Part shown: one piece after another, positions 25,561 through 38,082 of the stretch | Position numbering within the stretch: position 1 is the first letter of the stretch | Layout of the letters: each line of letters opens with the position of its first letter | From: Xylaria sp. FL1777 | Lineage: Eukaryota > Ascomycota > Sordariomycetes > Xylariales > Xylariaceae | Reading direction: 5' to 3' | DNA: 64,000 nt | Assembly: GCA_022578965.1 (NCBI GenBank) | Contig: MU400583.1 | Coordinates: 153,275-217,274 of the forward strand | Translations under genes and position numbers: made by a program | Notes under the pieces: model-generated | Seen by the model: only the letters and a program-made list of their open reading frames with translations | The model's database searches: none | Told to the model about the DNA's origin: nothing

Positions 25561-26169
25561 CCTAGCGTCAGCAAGAAGCGCAAGGAGAGAGACCCGTTCC
25601 TCGTAGGTGAACTATTCAAGGGTTGTTTTAACGCATTAACAGATCCTCGATATCATAAGTTTTCGTTCCAGAGGAGTCAGGAATCTGATTGTCAGAATCG
25701 CCTTTGGCTTCCCTGTCAGTGCAGAAGCTGAAACCCGTAATTGTCATCAGTTGCCAAATCTCACAGCTCATTGGTGGTTGACTAATCTCCCTCCACCACA
25801 TCCTATCTCAGCTCTGTCCGGATTAAGGAGAATGCCTACATAAGTATGACCATCCCCTGTTGTCGCTAGTCTATGTGGGCTAAGAAAGCCACGGAGAGGT
25901 ACCCAATTTGTATAGTAGATTCAGATGAAGGATGGGCATAAACCCGATATTTACAATGGACTCTTGACAAGATGCTATATGCGTAGATTCAGTATGTAAG
26001 GGACGTAGAATGAATGTCGGGATATCGATTGCACGCTAACTACCTAACCCTAAAATTATTTCGGTAGTGGTAATTAGCTATTAATCTCTTGAATGTAAGC
26101 AGCCTGAGAAAGAGCGCTTATCATCAAGTACAAGACCGCAGCCCTTAGCTTTCACCTCTTTAGTTGAAG
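25561..26169. other. intergenic, nothing recognised
   Basis: Spacer of about 600 bases between two minus-strand genes, presumed promoter of the HET gene at its left end. No gene seen. Confidence 0.4.
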
Positions 26170-29100
26170 CTAGTTGATTAGTGCTCGTGTCCCACCCACA
26201 CCAACAGCGTCGTCTTCCACGGGAAACAGCTTGCAAAAGCCAGTTGGAATAAGAAGAAGGTTAACGTTTTCAGTATACCCTGTTATATGGCAAGTTCCGC
26301 CACCGCATGGCCTCCCTTCTCCTCCATTACACCTAGGTACGCAGGTAGGGAAGAACGTGGGATTTGAAGTGAATCGCTGAATCGGGGCGCAAATGAGTCC
26401 AGGGTCCGGACACGCGAAGCCGGGGTAGCAACAGCCAGCGTTGAGGACAGGGCAGTTTATAAACGTAACTTGAAGTCGTGTGTTCTTCTGGTCTGTCAGA
26501 TCGCCCGAAATATCTTCGGTGATTTCACCTGGATCGACTAGAGATGTCGCATCGTCCTTGGTTGGGATATATTTTGTTGGGTCGAACGATTCCAGTGAAG
26601 ACTGAGAGCTGGTAGAATTAGCTGGAAGGATGCCCGTCGAGCCGGCAACACATAGAGGAGGATTGGCGGCTATGGCGTTTGCGGCGAAGGTCCAAAGAGC
26701 TGTGTAATTCAAGATGGTCTGGGGCGTGTAGTAGATGCGACAATCTGCTGCTTCATATACAAATTGAAGGGGAGTGGTTTCGCCTTTACGGACCTGATCT
26801 CGCAAATTCACACCACCATCAAGGATGAACACATCTACTGCTTCGGTACGGTTAGGTAGGAAATTAGCATCTGGAGAAGATCCCAGAATCTCTTGTGTGA
26901 CTTCGATGTTGTTATCCAGTATTGACGTTGGCATCAACCGAGCACCCCGGGTGTTCCCAACTCCCTGCATTGGCCCTGGCACCGGTCGACCGCCTACAGT
27001 TACTACACGGACCCCTGCTTCATGATGCATCATCTCAACGAAGAGGGCGCATGATGAGCCGCAAACACCATCGGTGAGCTATCAGATGAAATGGGTCAGG
27101 CGCGCTGTAATGAGAGGGTGGTTATCCGATTTACCTACAATTATAATATCCTCAGCAGCCCATGATGGGGTGGAAGTAGTGCTAGTTGTTGTATCTAGGA
27201 TGAAGTTATCATCTTGAATAGAATTCTCGATGAAAACTGTGCTTGAAAGATTAAATCTTTGCTGTAATATTCTCATTTGTTAGATTATAGAGTGTAATCT
27301 CCGAAGCTTCGTTTTATGCCTAGCTTCCGGCTATGATATACAAATCGCCTCCGTCGATCATGATCTTCAAGCGAAAGGGGGGTGATGGAAGAACAACTTA
27401 CAGTGCTGGTGATGCCATTATTTCCTGGTGCGACTGATCCAAAAAACTCATCCCATGATGTGAAGTTCGACCCCGTTTTAGCGTTAAGACGAGCACTGGA
27501 CACCCACTCATCCACTGCAAAGATCGGATAGTCCGGGTCTGTTGTATCAAGCTGATCAAAATACTGCGTCAATGTTCGGCCCATTACGTCGGTAGGGCCA
27601 CTAGCACGCATTTGAGAGCCAGCAAACGGCTCAATGTTCGGGAAGAACCGTTTGAAAGTATCAAGTGCAAGAAGGACCTGGCCGCCTGTGTTTTGTTGAA
27701 GGTCAATCACAACTTTCTGTAAGCCAGCCTCTTTGCCCCTTGAGATGAACTCATCAACTGTTTGTTGCGTTGTCTGGAGAGCAGCGCCAAATTCATCGAA
27801 GCTAGGGATACTAAGAACTGCAAGAGAAAACGAATTGATGAAGTACCCTAGCAGAAGATTGATAGTTAGTTAATTTCAGATGCTGAGTTTGAATGACTCA
27901 ATGAAATGACTAAATGAACTCACCAGAAATGAAGCCCCCACCAAATGGCCCGAGGTCTGACTGCGCTACATCTGGTATTTTGGGATATGCTATCGAGTTC
28001 CAAGAAGCAGTGATAGGTACTGGGGGAGATGTTTCTATCGGTGATGTCGCTGCTTGCTCGCTGTCGGCAGTGGCCGTAACGCTAGACTCTGCGGTAAGGT
28101 CAAAGGAAGCCGGGAAGAAGCCCAACACAAAAAAGTTATAGAAGTCACCACCTGTTTCTAACGGCCCAGTAGGACCTTGACTCCAATATACGCCCAAGTT
28201 GCTTCTAGTAATACTGGTGCCATTCTCAAACTCGAGGGTCATTGTGTCACCGAAATAGAATGGTGCTGTCCCTCTAAACACACTGAGTAGTCCTTGGATA
28301 TCCTGAGCAAAGCTAAACATCACTACAACACCCGGAGTCAGTATGCGCCTATTTAAGAGGGATCTATAAGACTTTTGAAGCCATAGGAAACTTCTAGGGC
28401 GTGATTCTCAACTTGAAATGAAATTCATTACTCTAAATTTTCCTAACAAGAGGAAAGCGACTTCGAGAATTACGAAGAATTACTCACGCTGGTTCCAGTC
28501 TGTATGTGACTCGATGGCGCCAAAGCTTTGGTTAGCTGCAAAGCTCTCCAAATATAGTGTTGCATCTTGACCATTGATCAATTTGATTGCCGACGGTTTG
28601 AAAATTGTAAACGAGCTGCTACCAACGACATCGTCTTCACTTCAATTAGCCACACTTCAAATTCTTATACACTCTGAAGCTACGTACCTAAAATATAAAC
28701 CTTGGGGGTTTCCAAACCATCCATTGACAAGGACACTATATCAAAAGGACTAGCAAAAGTAAAAGCGGTCAAAATGCCGGCAGAGAGATACAGATGGCTG
28801 TCGTGAGCAGCCATGATGAGTCGCTGCAATGCGACCTCGAACTCGTATTGATTGGCAAAAGAATTAGATGCCGCGGCATCTTGAATGAGCTGAAGCCCAT
28901 TGCGAAGGTCCACGCTCGGCTGTTGGTATCCAGATGGGGGATTTTTCAGAAGATCAACCGTAGAATGGAATTCTAAGGTGTCATTGTAATACTTGATGAG
29001 CCGTACAGCGACAGCTGGGTTGAAGGGGACACTGGTCAAACACTCATACACAAGACTAGCTTCAAAAATGAAGGACTCTATAACGTCTCAGCAAGTATAC

Positions 29101-29417
29101 CGAGATTCTAAGTCAAGTGCTTAACATACCGTCGGGGTCGTTAACTTCAACATCAAGTGTTAGCACTGATTTTGGGGACGATATGAGAGGACCGGGAGGA
29201 ACACGGAAAAAGAAAAGAATACAGAGGGACCGGATGAAATAGAATACAATGACTGAGAGGAGATAGTCTAAATTCACTCACCAATTGTACCACATGCCGG
29301 CCGTGTTGGAAGCGCAGCGTCATCAATTAAAGATGAAGCAACTGGGACACCTGCCGCAACCTGCGCTCTCGCTGAGAGCATCAATAGCAGAGACCCGCAC
29401 TGCTGCCAGAAGTGCAT
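26170..29417 (-). CDS. secreted S41-family peptidase (CPAF/UstP-like)
   Basis: Fungal tail-specific-protease-like serine peptidase. Eight exons give about 861 residues: 29417-29282, 29165-29130, 29077-28688, 28634-28488, 28322-27924, 27847-27402, 27261-27139 and 27078-26170. All seven introns have GTRNGT-like donors and preserve phase. The first 20 or so residues form a signal peptide (QQCGSLLLMLSARAQVAAG). Family blocks in order: YECLTSVPFNPAVAVRLI; AAHDSHLYL (family HDGHL); the IKLINGQDA PDZ-like region; VLSIPSFDEF; VVIDLQQNTGGQ; and ILTDGVCGSSCALFVEMM, where the Ser of CGSSCA is the probable nucleophile. A Thr/Ser-rich insert lies near the middle, and the C-terminus is Cys-rich (NCPVLNAGCC... 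and later). Relatives include UstP of ustiloxin biosynthesis, but no DUF3328 or precursor-peptide gene was seen beside it. Confidence 0.9.
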
Positions 29418-30127
29418 TTTTAAACGAGTGAATGAGTTGCAAGACGGTTCCCATAAGGGACGGCTAAGTTAGTTTTTGTGTATTTGTGTTGCACATCATA
29501 GAGCTGTTCTACGGGGTGGTGCATGACATCTATAGGAATCCTATTAGGACTTCTGGTGTTTCTATACTAGGACTATGAAATCCAGCGTAATCCTAATATG
29601 GGCGCTGAATCCATTCGCATCTCCTCTGTCTCATTCTTTTCAATGCAGTCTTTCCTGTGAGAAAGTGGAAAGCTCGAATATGCTCAAGGTAATTACAATA
29701 TAAGCAGGAAATTCTATTGCCACCCTCCACGGACTCAATGAAACTAATTTGAGACGAAACTATCATGTGAATGAGACCTAAGTCCTATCGAAGGATTGCA
29801 TAAAATAGCTTATCACATTCCGAAACAGGGTCACATTAGTTACGCAGTATGGTGGTATTATATAGTAGCGCCCTAGAGCTAAAATTAGACCCTGTATAAT
29901 GCGCCTTACAGCCACATGCAGGAGAGGAAGTTTGTGACTCGAAACCGTTGATCAGGGAAACATAAGATTTAGGAAAGAAAATATAATCCTTGTGAAAGGG
30001 CCGATTACCAAATGGAACTGATAGTGCAACTCATCTGTAGGGGGACTATTAAGTCCCCGGGTTTTAGCTGCTTTTGGTTGTCTTGGCATTGGATGGAATT
30101 GAATAGCTTCACTAGCCATCTATCACC
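29418..30127. other. divergent promoter region between S41 peptidase and HET genes
   Basis: About 700 bases between two divergent starts, with no gene or repeat recognised. Confidence 0.4.
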
Positions 30128-32241
30128 ATGATGGAGCATCAAGAGCAAGTCTACGAGTACAAACCATTGCCAACCGAGCCAGCAATTCGACTTCTACAAA
30201 TTTTCTTCTCCCCAGGAAGGCCTATTACATGTTCTCTTGAGACTTTCAAGATTTCGGAAGCGCCATGTTACCAGGCGTTATCGTATACCTGGAGTGATCC
30301 TTTAGACCAGCGTCTATCGTCCCCAAGCAATTACAGGGTCGTGACCAATCGTCTTATTAGACACGTATTCGATGAAAATGGGTCAGTTATCAAAGTCACG
30401 GAGAACCTCCATGATGCACTCAACGAATTGGGTGCCAGTTCGGTCGAAAGTCACCCGTACTGGTGGATTGACGCAATATGCATCAACCAAGAGAACTTAG
30501 AAGAGAAGAATACACAGGTGGCGATGAGTCAGTTAACCCTTCAATTAAGAATTAACCTCAGCTAACAGTTTCCACTTGTATCACAGTGGGCAAAATCTAT
30601 GAAAAAGCGGAAAAGGTAGTTATCTGGCTGGGCAAGGAAGACGAACACATAGACGGCGCTGTCAAAGTCCTCTGTGGTCTAGCAAGTCCGGAGGCGGAGT
30701 CTAGAAAGTCGCTTGTCTCACAGCAGAATTGGAGCAGTGATGGGCACACGGCTGGTGGTGAATTAATCAAGGCGTCTCGCCTTCTCGGTCTTCATGATTT
30801 GGGTTACCAAGATTGGCTTGACTATGCTGCATTCCTTCAGCGAAAATGGTTTTCTCGAACCTGGGTTCTACAGGAAAAATTCTTTGCTGCAAATACTGAA
30901 ACCCTCTGTGGTAAACGCAGTATCCTTTGGGCAGAAGTCTCAAACTCATCAGAGTTATTGGTGCATACTCGCATGAACATACTACTCAAGGCGTACGTCG
31001 ACTACACCTTAAGCGGCGCCGCATACAACACTACTACTGCAGCTGAGCAACTACCCTATAGTCGGCTTGATAATCAGCGGATTTTCAGTCTATTGAGCAG
31101 AGACAATATCCAAAATATTAGGCTTGACGAACTGTTGTATTGGACAAAGACGTTCGATGCAGCCGATCAAAAAGATCAGATATATGGGCTGAGAAATATT
31201 TGGGAAAAACTTCGGCGAGTTTCAGGGACCCAATTCAGTATACGGACGGACTATCGTAGAGAAACTAGCGAGGTGTACTCCGAGGCTACAATCCTAGCGA
31301 TCTACGAATCTCAAAGACTCGATATCCTTGGTTTAGTTGAAGATCCGATCTCCAGGAAACGGAAGGATCTAGCAACGTGGACACCAGATTATAGCTCTGG
31401 ACCAATGATGTATCCTTTATTTTTGACTTCGGGTCAACCTATTCCGCCCCCAAACTGGTGTGCAAGTCAAGGCCTGGGATATATTACCCCGGAAATAGTG
31501 GATAACAATGAGCTTGCGGTTGAAGGTGTTCAGTTCGACGAGATAGTGCAGGTTGGTCCGGGTTACACTGAAGTAATGAATCACTTCCAACTAGATTCAT
31601 TGTTACAACTCCTTGCTAATTATCCCCATAAACACTACCCTTCTAACGAACCATGTTACGATGCGTTCTCAAGAACATTGATCAAGAATACATTCCGCGA
31701 TATCCCAGCAGGTCCGGAGGCGTGCCAATCATTTGCAGCGTTTATTATGAAGCGCATTCAAGAATTTGAAGAGCACATTGCCAACTTGATTAACAGAAGA
31801 CGAGTGGACGTGGCGAGAACATTCGCCGAACGACTAGACAAACTGAAACATACCCTTGACGAGCTCGCTTCTCGGTTCGACGGACAAAATATAATTCCAT
31901 CAGCTCTTGAGACGTCTCAACTTATCTCTATAGCGGAAGATGAAGGATCGATGGACGAGCAAGTATTAGAGGATCAACGTAAAGGCAATGAAGAAAGCTT
32001 TCGAATTGCGTGCCTTGGGCGAAGGATATTTGTAACAAAGAGAGGCTTCTTTGGCATCACTTCTGAATCGGTAAGAATAGGGGATACAGTTTGGATTTTG
32101 GCAGGAGCAAGAACACCATTTGCTTTCAGGGCCACGGGTCAGAGAAAATTGAGACTTGTCGGCGAAGCATATGTAGATGGATTGATGCAAGGTGAAGCTA
32201 TTATTGGACAAGTCATGACTGAACGGGTTTCCTTAGTTTAG
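30128..32241 (+). CDS. HET-domain protein (heterokaryon incompatibility)
   Basis: Two exons, 30128-30527 and 30587-32241, give 684 residues. The intron (30528-30586, GTCAGT donor, TATCACAG acceptor) is placed so that the family block TQVAMMGKIYEKAEKVVIWLG is restored. The HET domain lies at the N-terminus: ALSYTWSDP, LHDALNELG, YWWIDAICINQENLEEKNTQV, the IYEKAEKVVIWLG strand, then WFSRTWVLQEKF. The remainder holds the usual DQKDQIYGL motif and a C-terminal segment FGITSESVRIGDTVWILAGARTPF typical of the DUF6606/ankyrin-free HET subgroup. It belongs to the long 'HET 6-like' type, distinct from the Cys-rich HET protein at 23641-25560, so the two are not recent duplicates. Role in incompatibility is inferred from the domain only. 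Confidence 0.92.
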
Positions 32242-33627
32242 TTGTACTACTTTCTCACGTACATAACCTATATTAAAACAGTATTCTTTATTTTGATTTG
32301 ACTACTTTGATGTATTATATAGTACATTGGCTGAGAATTAGAGCCAAGCAGATCTCTCCTAAATCTTATATTAAGCTCACAGACTGAGCAGTGTCCCGAG
32401 GTGCAGTGCGCCACGGGAAATATTCCTCACGACGGTTTCTGCTTGTCAGATGTTGATCGTCAAGCTCCTCGCCAACCAGCCTAATAGTTTCCTAGTTCAA
32501 GGTCTGAATGATTCGTATTAGACCGCCCCACAGCTATTCTTTTGGTGAAATTTGTGTTCCTGTGCGTGGCCTCCGAACCGATGCACCTCCAACTCGTAAT
32601 GAACAGCTTACAATTATGCTATCTAGAACCTCATTCGTTGCATTATCTTCAAGTCCTTAGTGATAAACCTGAGTAAATGACTATCTAAGAATGCCAAAAA
32701 TAAGATGAGTTTCTGAGGGAAAGGGAGAGCATTGACTAAAACCTTCCAAGATCCCACATCAAATGCTGGTTTTTAGGTAGAATATAACTGAGCAGCCTAA
32801 CTATAAATTCACCGCTGTGATAGGGATGTCATGCTAGCTATGCCCTTGCAAGCATAATAATCTTTGAAGTTCCGAATAGATAAGCTTGTCTACCTTTCAT
32901 AAGACTTGCAATAATATCATTTCATAGAGCCAATTAGGGCAATAATACATAATAGGATACTCTTTGCCCGAGAGTCTGACCCTGAGGGTGGATTCCCCAG
33001 ACCTTTGAATATACAATTTTCATCTAGACTATAAACAAACACCTCTCGGCGGCAAAATGAGAAACTTAGCATACCAAAACGGAATCTGGTGTTGTCCGTG
33101 GCAGAGACAACGGACAAGACCCAAAACCATGCGGAAACGGAACTAGTAAACCAGGGTATAGCGGTTCAACTAAGGCCGGCAAACCTATAGCAGAAATCGA
33201 CATCTTCCCTATTTCGGCAGGTTGTGTTTTTTGGTCCGTATGTACCGAGCCCGACTTGGTCTAGACTCTATTTTCTGTTACAGCGTGTTACTCTGTGCAG
33301 CTTATTTTGACCAGAGGTGAGCTTCAAGTACTCTCCGGAAAGGAATGAGATAAACTGGATCTGTGATTAAAGACCTGCTGAAGTAATCCTTAGTAATCTA
33401 GAGAAGCGACGCGATGCCCTTGGCATGAAGTTTAACTAGCCTTCAATGTGTATATCCGTCGGTGAAGAGCCAACAAGACGGCTGGCTAGTGAGCTTTTGG
33501 GCAAGAATGCGCCGGAAGACAAAATATATCAACTAGCTACATCCTTCGCGAGAATGATTTTCGGTAGAAGTGGCCGCGCGGTATCTCTTAAGGTCTGCAA
33601 CAGACTCTTAACACCTTCTCGCACCTC
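32242..33627. other. long intergenic region, nothing recognised
   Basis: Nearly 1.4 kb without a supported gene. Small open frames at 32917-33117 (-) and 33446-33631 (+) have no recognisable domain. Presumed promoter of the secreted-protein gene lies at the right end. Confidence 0.4.
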
Positions 33628-34872
33628 ATGATGCTGCGAGGTCTTCTTCTTGTCGCTGCCGTCTTCGGTGGGCTCGCTTCCGCCGAGACGATAACATTTG
33701 TCACCTCTACGACTGTGAGCTCATGCACTACCGAATTCGGTTCCGGAGGCGTTGCTCCTACGCCGATTCCCACCGACGAGACCCTCACAACAATCACGAC
33801 GACGGTAACGAGTACTACCAAAACTGTGCCGTCCACTGTTGTGGTCACCGCACCCACGACAATCACAGTAACGCAGGACACATCAACTGTATATGCTGCT
33901 GGTGTGGACACCGTGACAGTGCCGACAGCAACGTCAGGCAGAGGTCTCGCTCTGACTGTCGCGACTGGTATCTTCGCCGCTACTGTTGTGAGTAATTCTC
34001 GATGTCGTTTTTATACCTAATTCAAAAAGACGGGGGTGGGGGTGATTATATTATAACAATCTGAGAGTATAAAGGCTCCTCGTTAGGCCAAAACCAACTT
34101 CCCGGAAGCTCCTCACGGTTTCGAAACACTCCCAAATCACGCCCAAGATGGTAACTACTAACCCTAAGAGTTATAGTGTGCAGACGGGACCAATGCCACC
34201 ACAGTGACAGAGTATTCCGGCACATATACGCCAGTATCAGGCCAAGACACCGCGCTGCCAGCAACTTACCCGACGCAGGCCTCATGCAGTACGGGCGTGA
34301 CGCGCTCCTTTATCCTGTTACCAACGGTCACATCAGGGGCCGTCACGACAACGGTGACGCCCACGCAGACCGTGACAGCGCACACGACGACCAGCACGAG
34401 CACCATCATCTTCGGCACCTACTACACGTACTTGACGACGGTGACGGTAACGGCGACTACATACACGCCGCACGCCGTAGTGACGACCAGCACGGTCTCC
34501 TGCGCGGGGGAAACCGTCACTACGACGCTGGCGGCGCAATGCGCGCCCACCAATCTGATCGGCGCCGTCGACGGCGAGGGTCTCCAGTCGGGCAAGTACG
34601 CGAACCGCACCTCGGTCATTTATACGCGCCTCGAGCCCTGGGGGTCGGATGCGAGTCTTTGCTGCCAGGCGTGTCTGGATAACGAGGGGTGCGGCGCGTC
34701 CATGTTCAACTCTGGCGCGTGTGGATTATATTACACCGCCACGGTTGACGCAGAACCCGTGTGCGATGCCTTCATCTTCTCCTTTACCTCGAGCCCTAGG
34801 GTGTATCCAGGTCAAGGTCTTGTGGTACAGAACGGTTGTGACACGGTTGAATACCTGGGCAGCAATTCTTGA
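33628..34872 (+). CDS. secreted Thr-rich (mucin-like) protein with PAN/apple-like C-terminus
   Basis: Two exons, 33628-33987 and 34177-34872, give 351 residues. The intron (189 bases) has a GTGAGT donor and a CTAAC branch. A clear signal peptide covers residues 1-19 (LRGLLLVAAVFGGLASA). Two long Thr/Val/Ser-rich segments follow, with TTVT and TVTVTATT repeats that would be heavily O-mannosylated. The C-terminal ~110 residues are Cys-rich: CCQACLDNEGCGASMF then ACGLYY, as in PAN/apple-like modules of fungal wall proteins. No GPI-type hydrophobic tail is seen, so the protein is probably secreted or wall-trapped. The third-codon-position G+C is clearly higher in exon 2 than in flanking DNA. It would be a substrate type for the GT15 enzyme at the left, but no specific link is implied. 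Confidence 0.8.
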
Positions 34873-35177
34873 TAAGAAGAGGGAGATGGAGGGGGACACT
34901 AAGGGTATATCAGGTCCCGGGGTCACTTCTACACTGCCATACTGCCATAATACTAGTCTCGTCACGGAATATAATGCAAAAAGTATATGTAAATAACCAG
35001 GGCTACACGCTAATGAGACAAGCTGGATCATGCCTCGTATTTAACTAAAAGTTCTTTTGCATACACTCATTGACCTGACACTCATTGACCCTACGTTGGA
35101 AGCGCTAAACAGCTGGTTGATTTACGTAGTTACTCTTTCCTGCCTTGAAAAGAGGAACATTATCATCCCTCGATTAG
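34873..35177. other. convergent intergenic region
   Basis: About 300 bases between convergent 3' ends, A+T-leaning, presumably 3' UTRs. Nothing else recognised. Confidence 0.4.
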
Positions 35178-36594
35178 TTATAACCGCGATGTTTCTTGAT
35201 CTATAGTAAAATGTCCAATAAAGCGCTGACTCCGGAAAAATTCCTTCGTTTCCTCATGTAGCCTCTCGCCAATCACTTTATGAATTAAATCCTGCCCCTC
35301 ATCATCGTTTTTAAAATACCCGTCAACTGCTTCAGCCATCTTCTCCTTTATAGTCTCGTCAACCACTTCTTCAATTACATCTCTAATATGCCCGTGCTCT
35401 TTATCCTCCTGGCTCTGGAGCCGGGTATCTATTTCGTCCCAAAGTGGTGCCATATGCGTTCTTACCTCGTCCACTAAGTTTCGCTGATCTTCCTCGAGCC
35501 GCCGAAACCGCTCTTCAATTTCTCCTACCTTGGTCATTATCTTAGAAAGGTTTGCCTCATGTGCCACCTTCGCTTCGTATACAGTCTGCTGAAGCCCAAG
35601 AATCGCATTTAAGATCCTATCATCGGCCCTATTGTCCTTTTCATAAAAGGCCGTTTCCTCGGGATCAGTGTTAGAACTATCCCTCCGGCGGCGCTTCTGG
35701 GGCCGCTGTGTATCAGCATCTATTTAGTTGGTGTGTGTTAGAGTATTTCATCTGTAATAAACTAGGTGAAAAGGGGAGAATGTGCGCTTGCTTACTCGGA
35801 GATAAACAGAGCGGGGGCCCTATGCTAGATAGGCTGGGTCCAGCAGTAGTATGCTCCTCATAAGCTGGGGGGGCATTGTCCTCATCATTTGGAGCCCCAA
35901 TCCTTGCCCCAGCCTGAGCAGCGTCATCCTCTTCATTGTGATGAGGGTCAACTACCTTGCCACCTTTGCCCCCATAGAGACTACTAATGTTGTCGTTTAG
36001 CGATGTGAGAGTCCCGCGACTCGAGGCAGCCTGACAGAACGACAGTAACCGGGCCTTAGACAGGGCTGTCATGGGAAAGTGAATAAAGAAGCAATGCGTA
36101 TCCCTGGCAAAAGCCATCCATGACGTCCAAAGAGTCTGGGATCCGGCTCTAAAGAACTTGAAAGGGTAGTCACTTGGGACAACGAAGGTTGCGGGGCTTC
36201 GTAGCTCGAAGCGCAAGACATGTGTGCTTGTATTCAACCTTTCTCGTGCGTGTCTGTGTAGATCCGCCTCATCACAATCCAAATCGTCCTCGCTGTCGAC
36301 ATAGGTCAACGAGCATATCTGATCTGGTTTAATGAAGAGATAGATGCAGGGCTTGGCGGGTCCCTTCTTCAATCTTGTAGTGGCTTGTAATCCAACCAGG
36401 GCCTTTTTAGTAGTAGAGGTGTAGAGCAGGGAGAGACTCAGGTCGGAAAGAGAGCGATCGGCGCCGTGTGAGTCTCGCCACACCACAAATGCTGGCACAC
36501 CCTTGATATGAATGCTGTCATTCGCAGGTTGAACCGAGAGGGCTTCGTTCGAGTCCGAGTCCGAGTCCGTGTCCGAGGCTGTCGAAACGTCCAT
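35178..36594 (-). CDS. uncharacterised protein with acidic Ser/Asp tract, basic NLS and coiled coil
   Basis: Not recognised as a named family. Two exons, 36594-35796 and 35719-35178, give 446 residues; the 76-base intron (GTAAGC donor, AAATAG acceptor) keeps frame. The first ATG in frame is at 36594; the frame extends upstream only through non-ATG codons. Seen: an acidic Ser-Asp run at residues 6-15 (SDTDSDSDSN), a compact globular-looking middle (FVVWRDSHGADRSLSDLSL, CIYLFIKPDQICSLTYVDSE, FFRAGSQTLWTSWMAFA), a Pro-rich linker (NAPPAYEE), a strong basic cluster QKRRRRD like a nuclear localisation signal, and a C-terminal coiled coil (EIEERFRRLEEDQRNLVDEV onward). The architecture suggests a nuclear adaptor. 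It is the last supported gene before the A+T-rich island. Confidence 0.68.
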
Positions 36595-38082
36595 CAAGGG
36601 AATAATCAAAGAACCTAAACAGCCCAAAGCATCAGCATCTAGTCGTCACGAGTATATTAAAGAAAGCAATTCCAGGGGAAGTAGATTAAGGGAATAAGAC
36701 CCAAAACCTCCACAACATCTCAGCAGAGCGACCTGGACAGCATCCTGCGTTACAGAAAGTAAACCAAAGTCGAGTGAAGCGTAAGAGAGACACGATGACA
36801 ACTCGATTTACGGTCATGTCATAATCATGATTCCCGCCGCCACTACCGGAACCACATGGGCGAGCAAGTTCAGTACCTGCAGACGAGCGCCTCGTTGTAC
36901 CGTCGTCTCGACACGCGTTGAACGACAGACCGCTTTCGCGCGTGAATCGTTGAATCGCTAGTCACGACAAGACGGGACAAGCCGAGAGGCGCTTCCCCAA
37001 GACCCCGGTTCTTCCAGAGAGCGTACTCAAGCCTGGGTAGAAGTCGGATTATTTTATAACGGTCTTGGTTGCAGAGGTGACCTCGAACATTGCAAGCACT
37101 TTGGTTCCAGTGGGCAACACGGATTCATGTCCACTTTCGTGTGACATCGTTCCTGGGGACTTGAGTTTGACTAACTGACTGACTGACTTGTGTGGCGAGT
37201 ATGTGTCGAGAAGAACGCAGTATATAGCAGGTTCCGACAGCTTGTCAACGTTGATAGTGATGCTATGATAAATATGATGATGCTGTTGGTTAAGTTGAGG
37301 GAGGAGAACAGAACGGGATCGATCCATCGTAGTGAATAGGTAGGTAGTGTGGGGCCTCCTACTAGGTTTGCATTAGCTTGTTTGCCTGGACCTCTAACTG
37401 GCCCGTGCACTCCTAAAAGCTAGGTACCTAGGTACAAGGCATCGCTCAAACCGCATACAACAATATATGCATCAAACAAGATGAACCCCCATAAAGTGCT
37501 CCTAGCAGATAGGGGAAGAACCTTGCTTCTTCGTCCTGAGGGAGATGAGATGAGTTGATTACACTACCAAGCTTCTCTATGGCTCGTCCATCAATCAACC
37601 CTTTTCTTGCGTGGGTGAAGTCTGTATCGGGCGGGCAGAAGTAGGGCGTGGTTACTGTCCAGATCGGAGGCGCTCTGTTCCTCGGAGTTGTTGACCATAC
37701 ACCTTCGTCGCCCCCATGAGAGCACATGGTGTCGTAATCTTGTTTCCTCCTAAGAACGAACAGTGGGTAATGTGATAAATACGAGTTCTCAATATCGAAT
37801 AAATTGATCTTGCGCCTAGCCCTGGAAGCTTTGCTTTGCCATAACTATGGAGTTACGAAGATTGGTTAAGATTGATACGAGAAGATTGAAGATGATTCCA
37901 ATGACGGAAGAGTGGATAAGCCATATCTTCTCTATCTATTGAACAACTACTACCGTGCAGCAAGAATTGTCTCTATAAAAACTCAGTAGTCTCATTCATT
38001 TGGACCTTTTTTTTAAAAGACTACATTAACGCTAGGCCTTTCGGTAATAGCTTATCAGTGTTTTCGTACCTCATAAACCTTC
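36595..38082. other. gene-poor spacer, one weak open frame
   Basis: About 1.5 kb. A palindromic TAGGTACCTAGGTAC motif occurs near 37421-37435, in the upstream part of two overlapping weak minus-strand frames (37049-37327, 37171-37410). Only the frame at 37446-37727 looks slightly protein-like and is listed separately. Confidence 0.4.
37446..37727 (-). CDS. hypothetical short protein (doubtful)
   Basis: A 93-residue frame starting at ATG (37727). Part of it, TPYFCPPDTDFTHARKGLID, has balanced composition and could be a real exon, but no domain is recognised and no flanking exons were found. It could equally be chance. Confidence 0.2.
   Translation of the reverse strand: MCSHGGDEGVWSTTPRNRAPPIWTVTTPYFCPPDTDFTHARKGLIDGRAIEKLGSVINSSHLPQDEEARFFPYLLGALYGGSSCLMHILLYAV

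Noticed and set aside
34176..34682. 168-residue open frame rich in His and Arg, and its opposite-strand partners
   Set aside because: They overlap the Thr-rich secreted protein in other frames; G+C-rich Thr repeats produce long open alternatives.
37049..37410. Two overlapping minus-strand open frames
   Set aside because: They overlap in different frames, lack domains and contain the recurring spacer palindrome.
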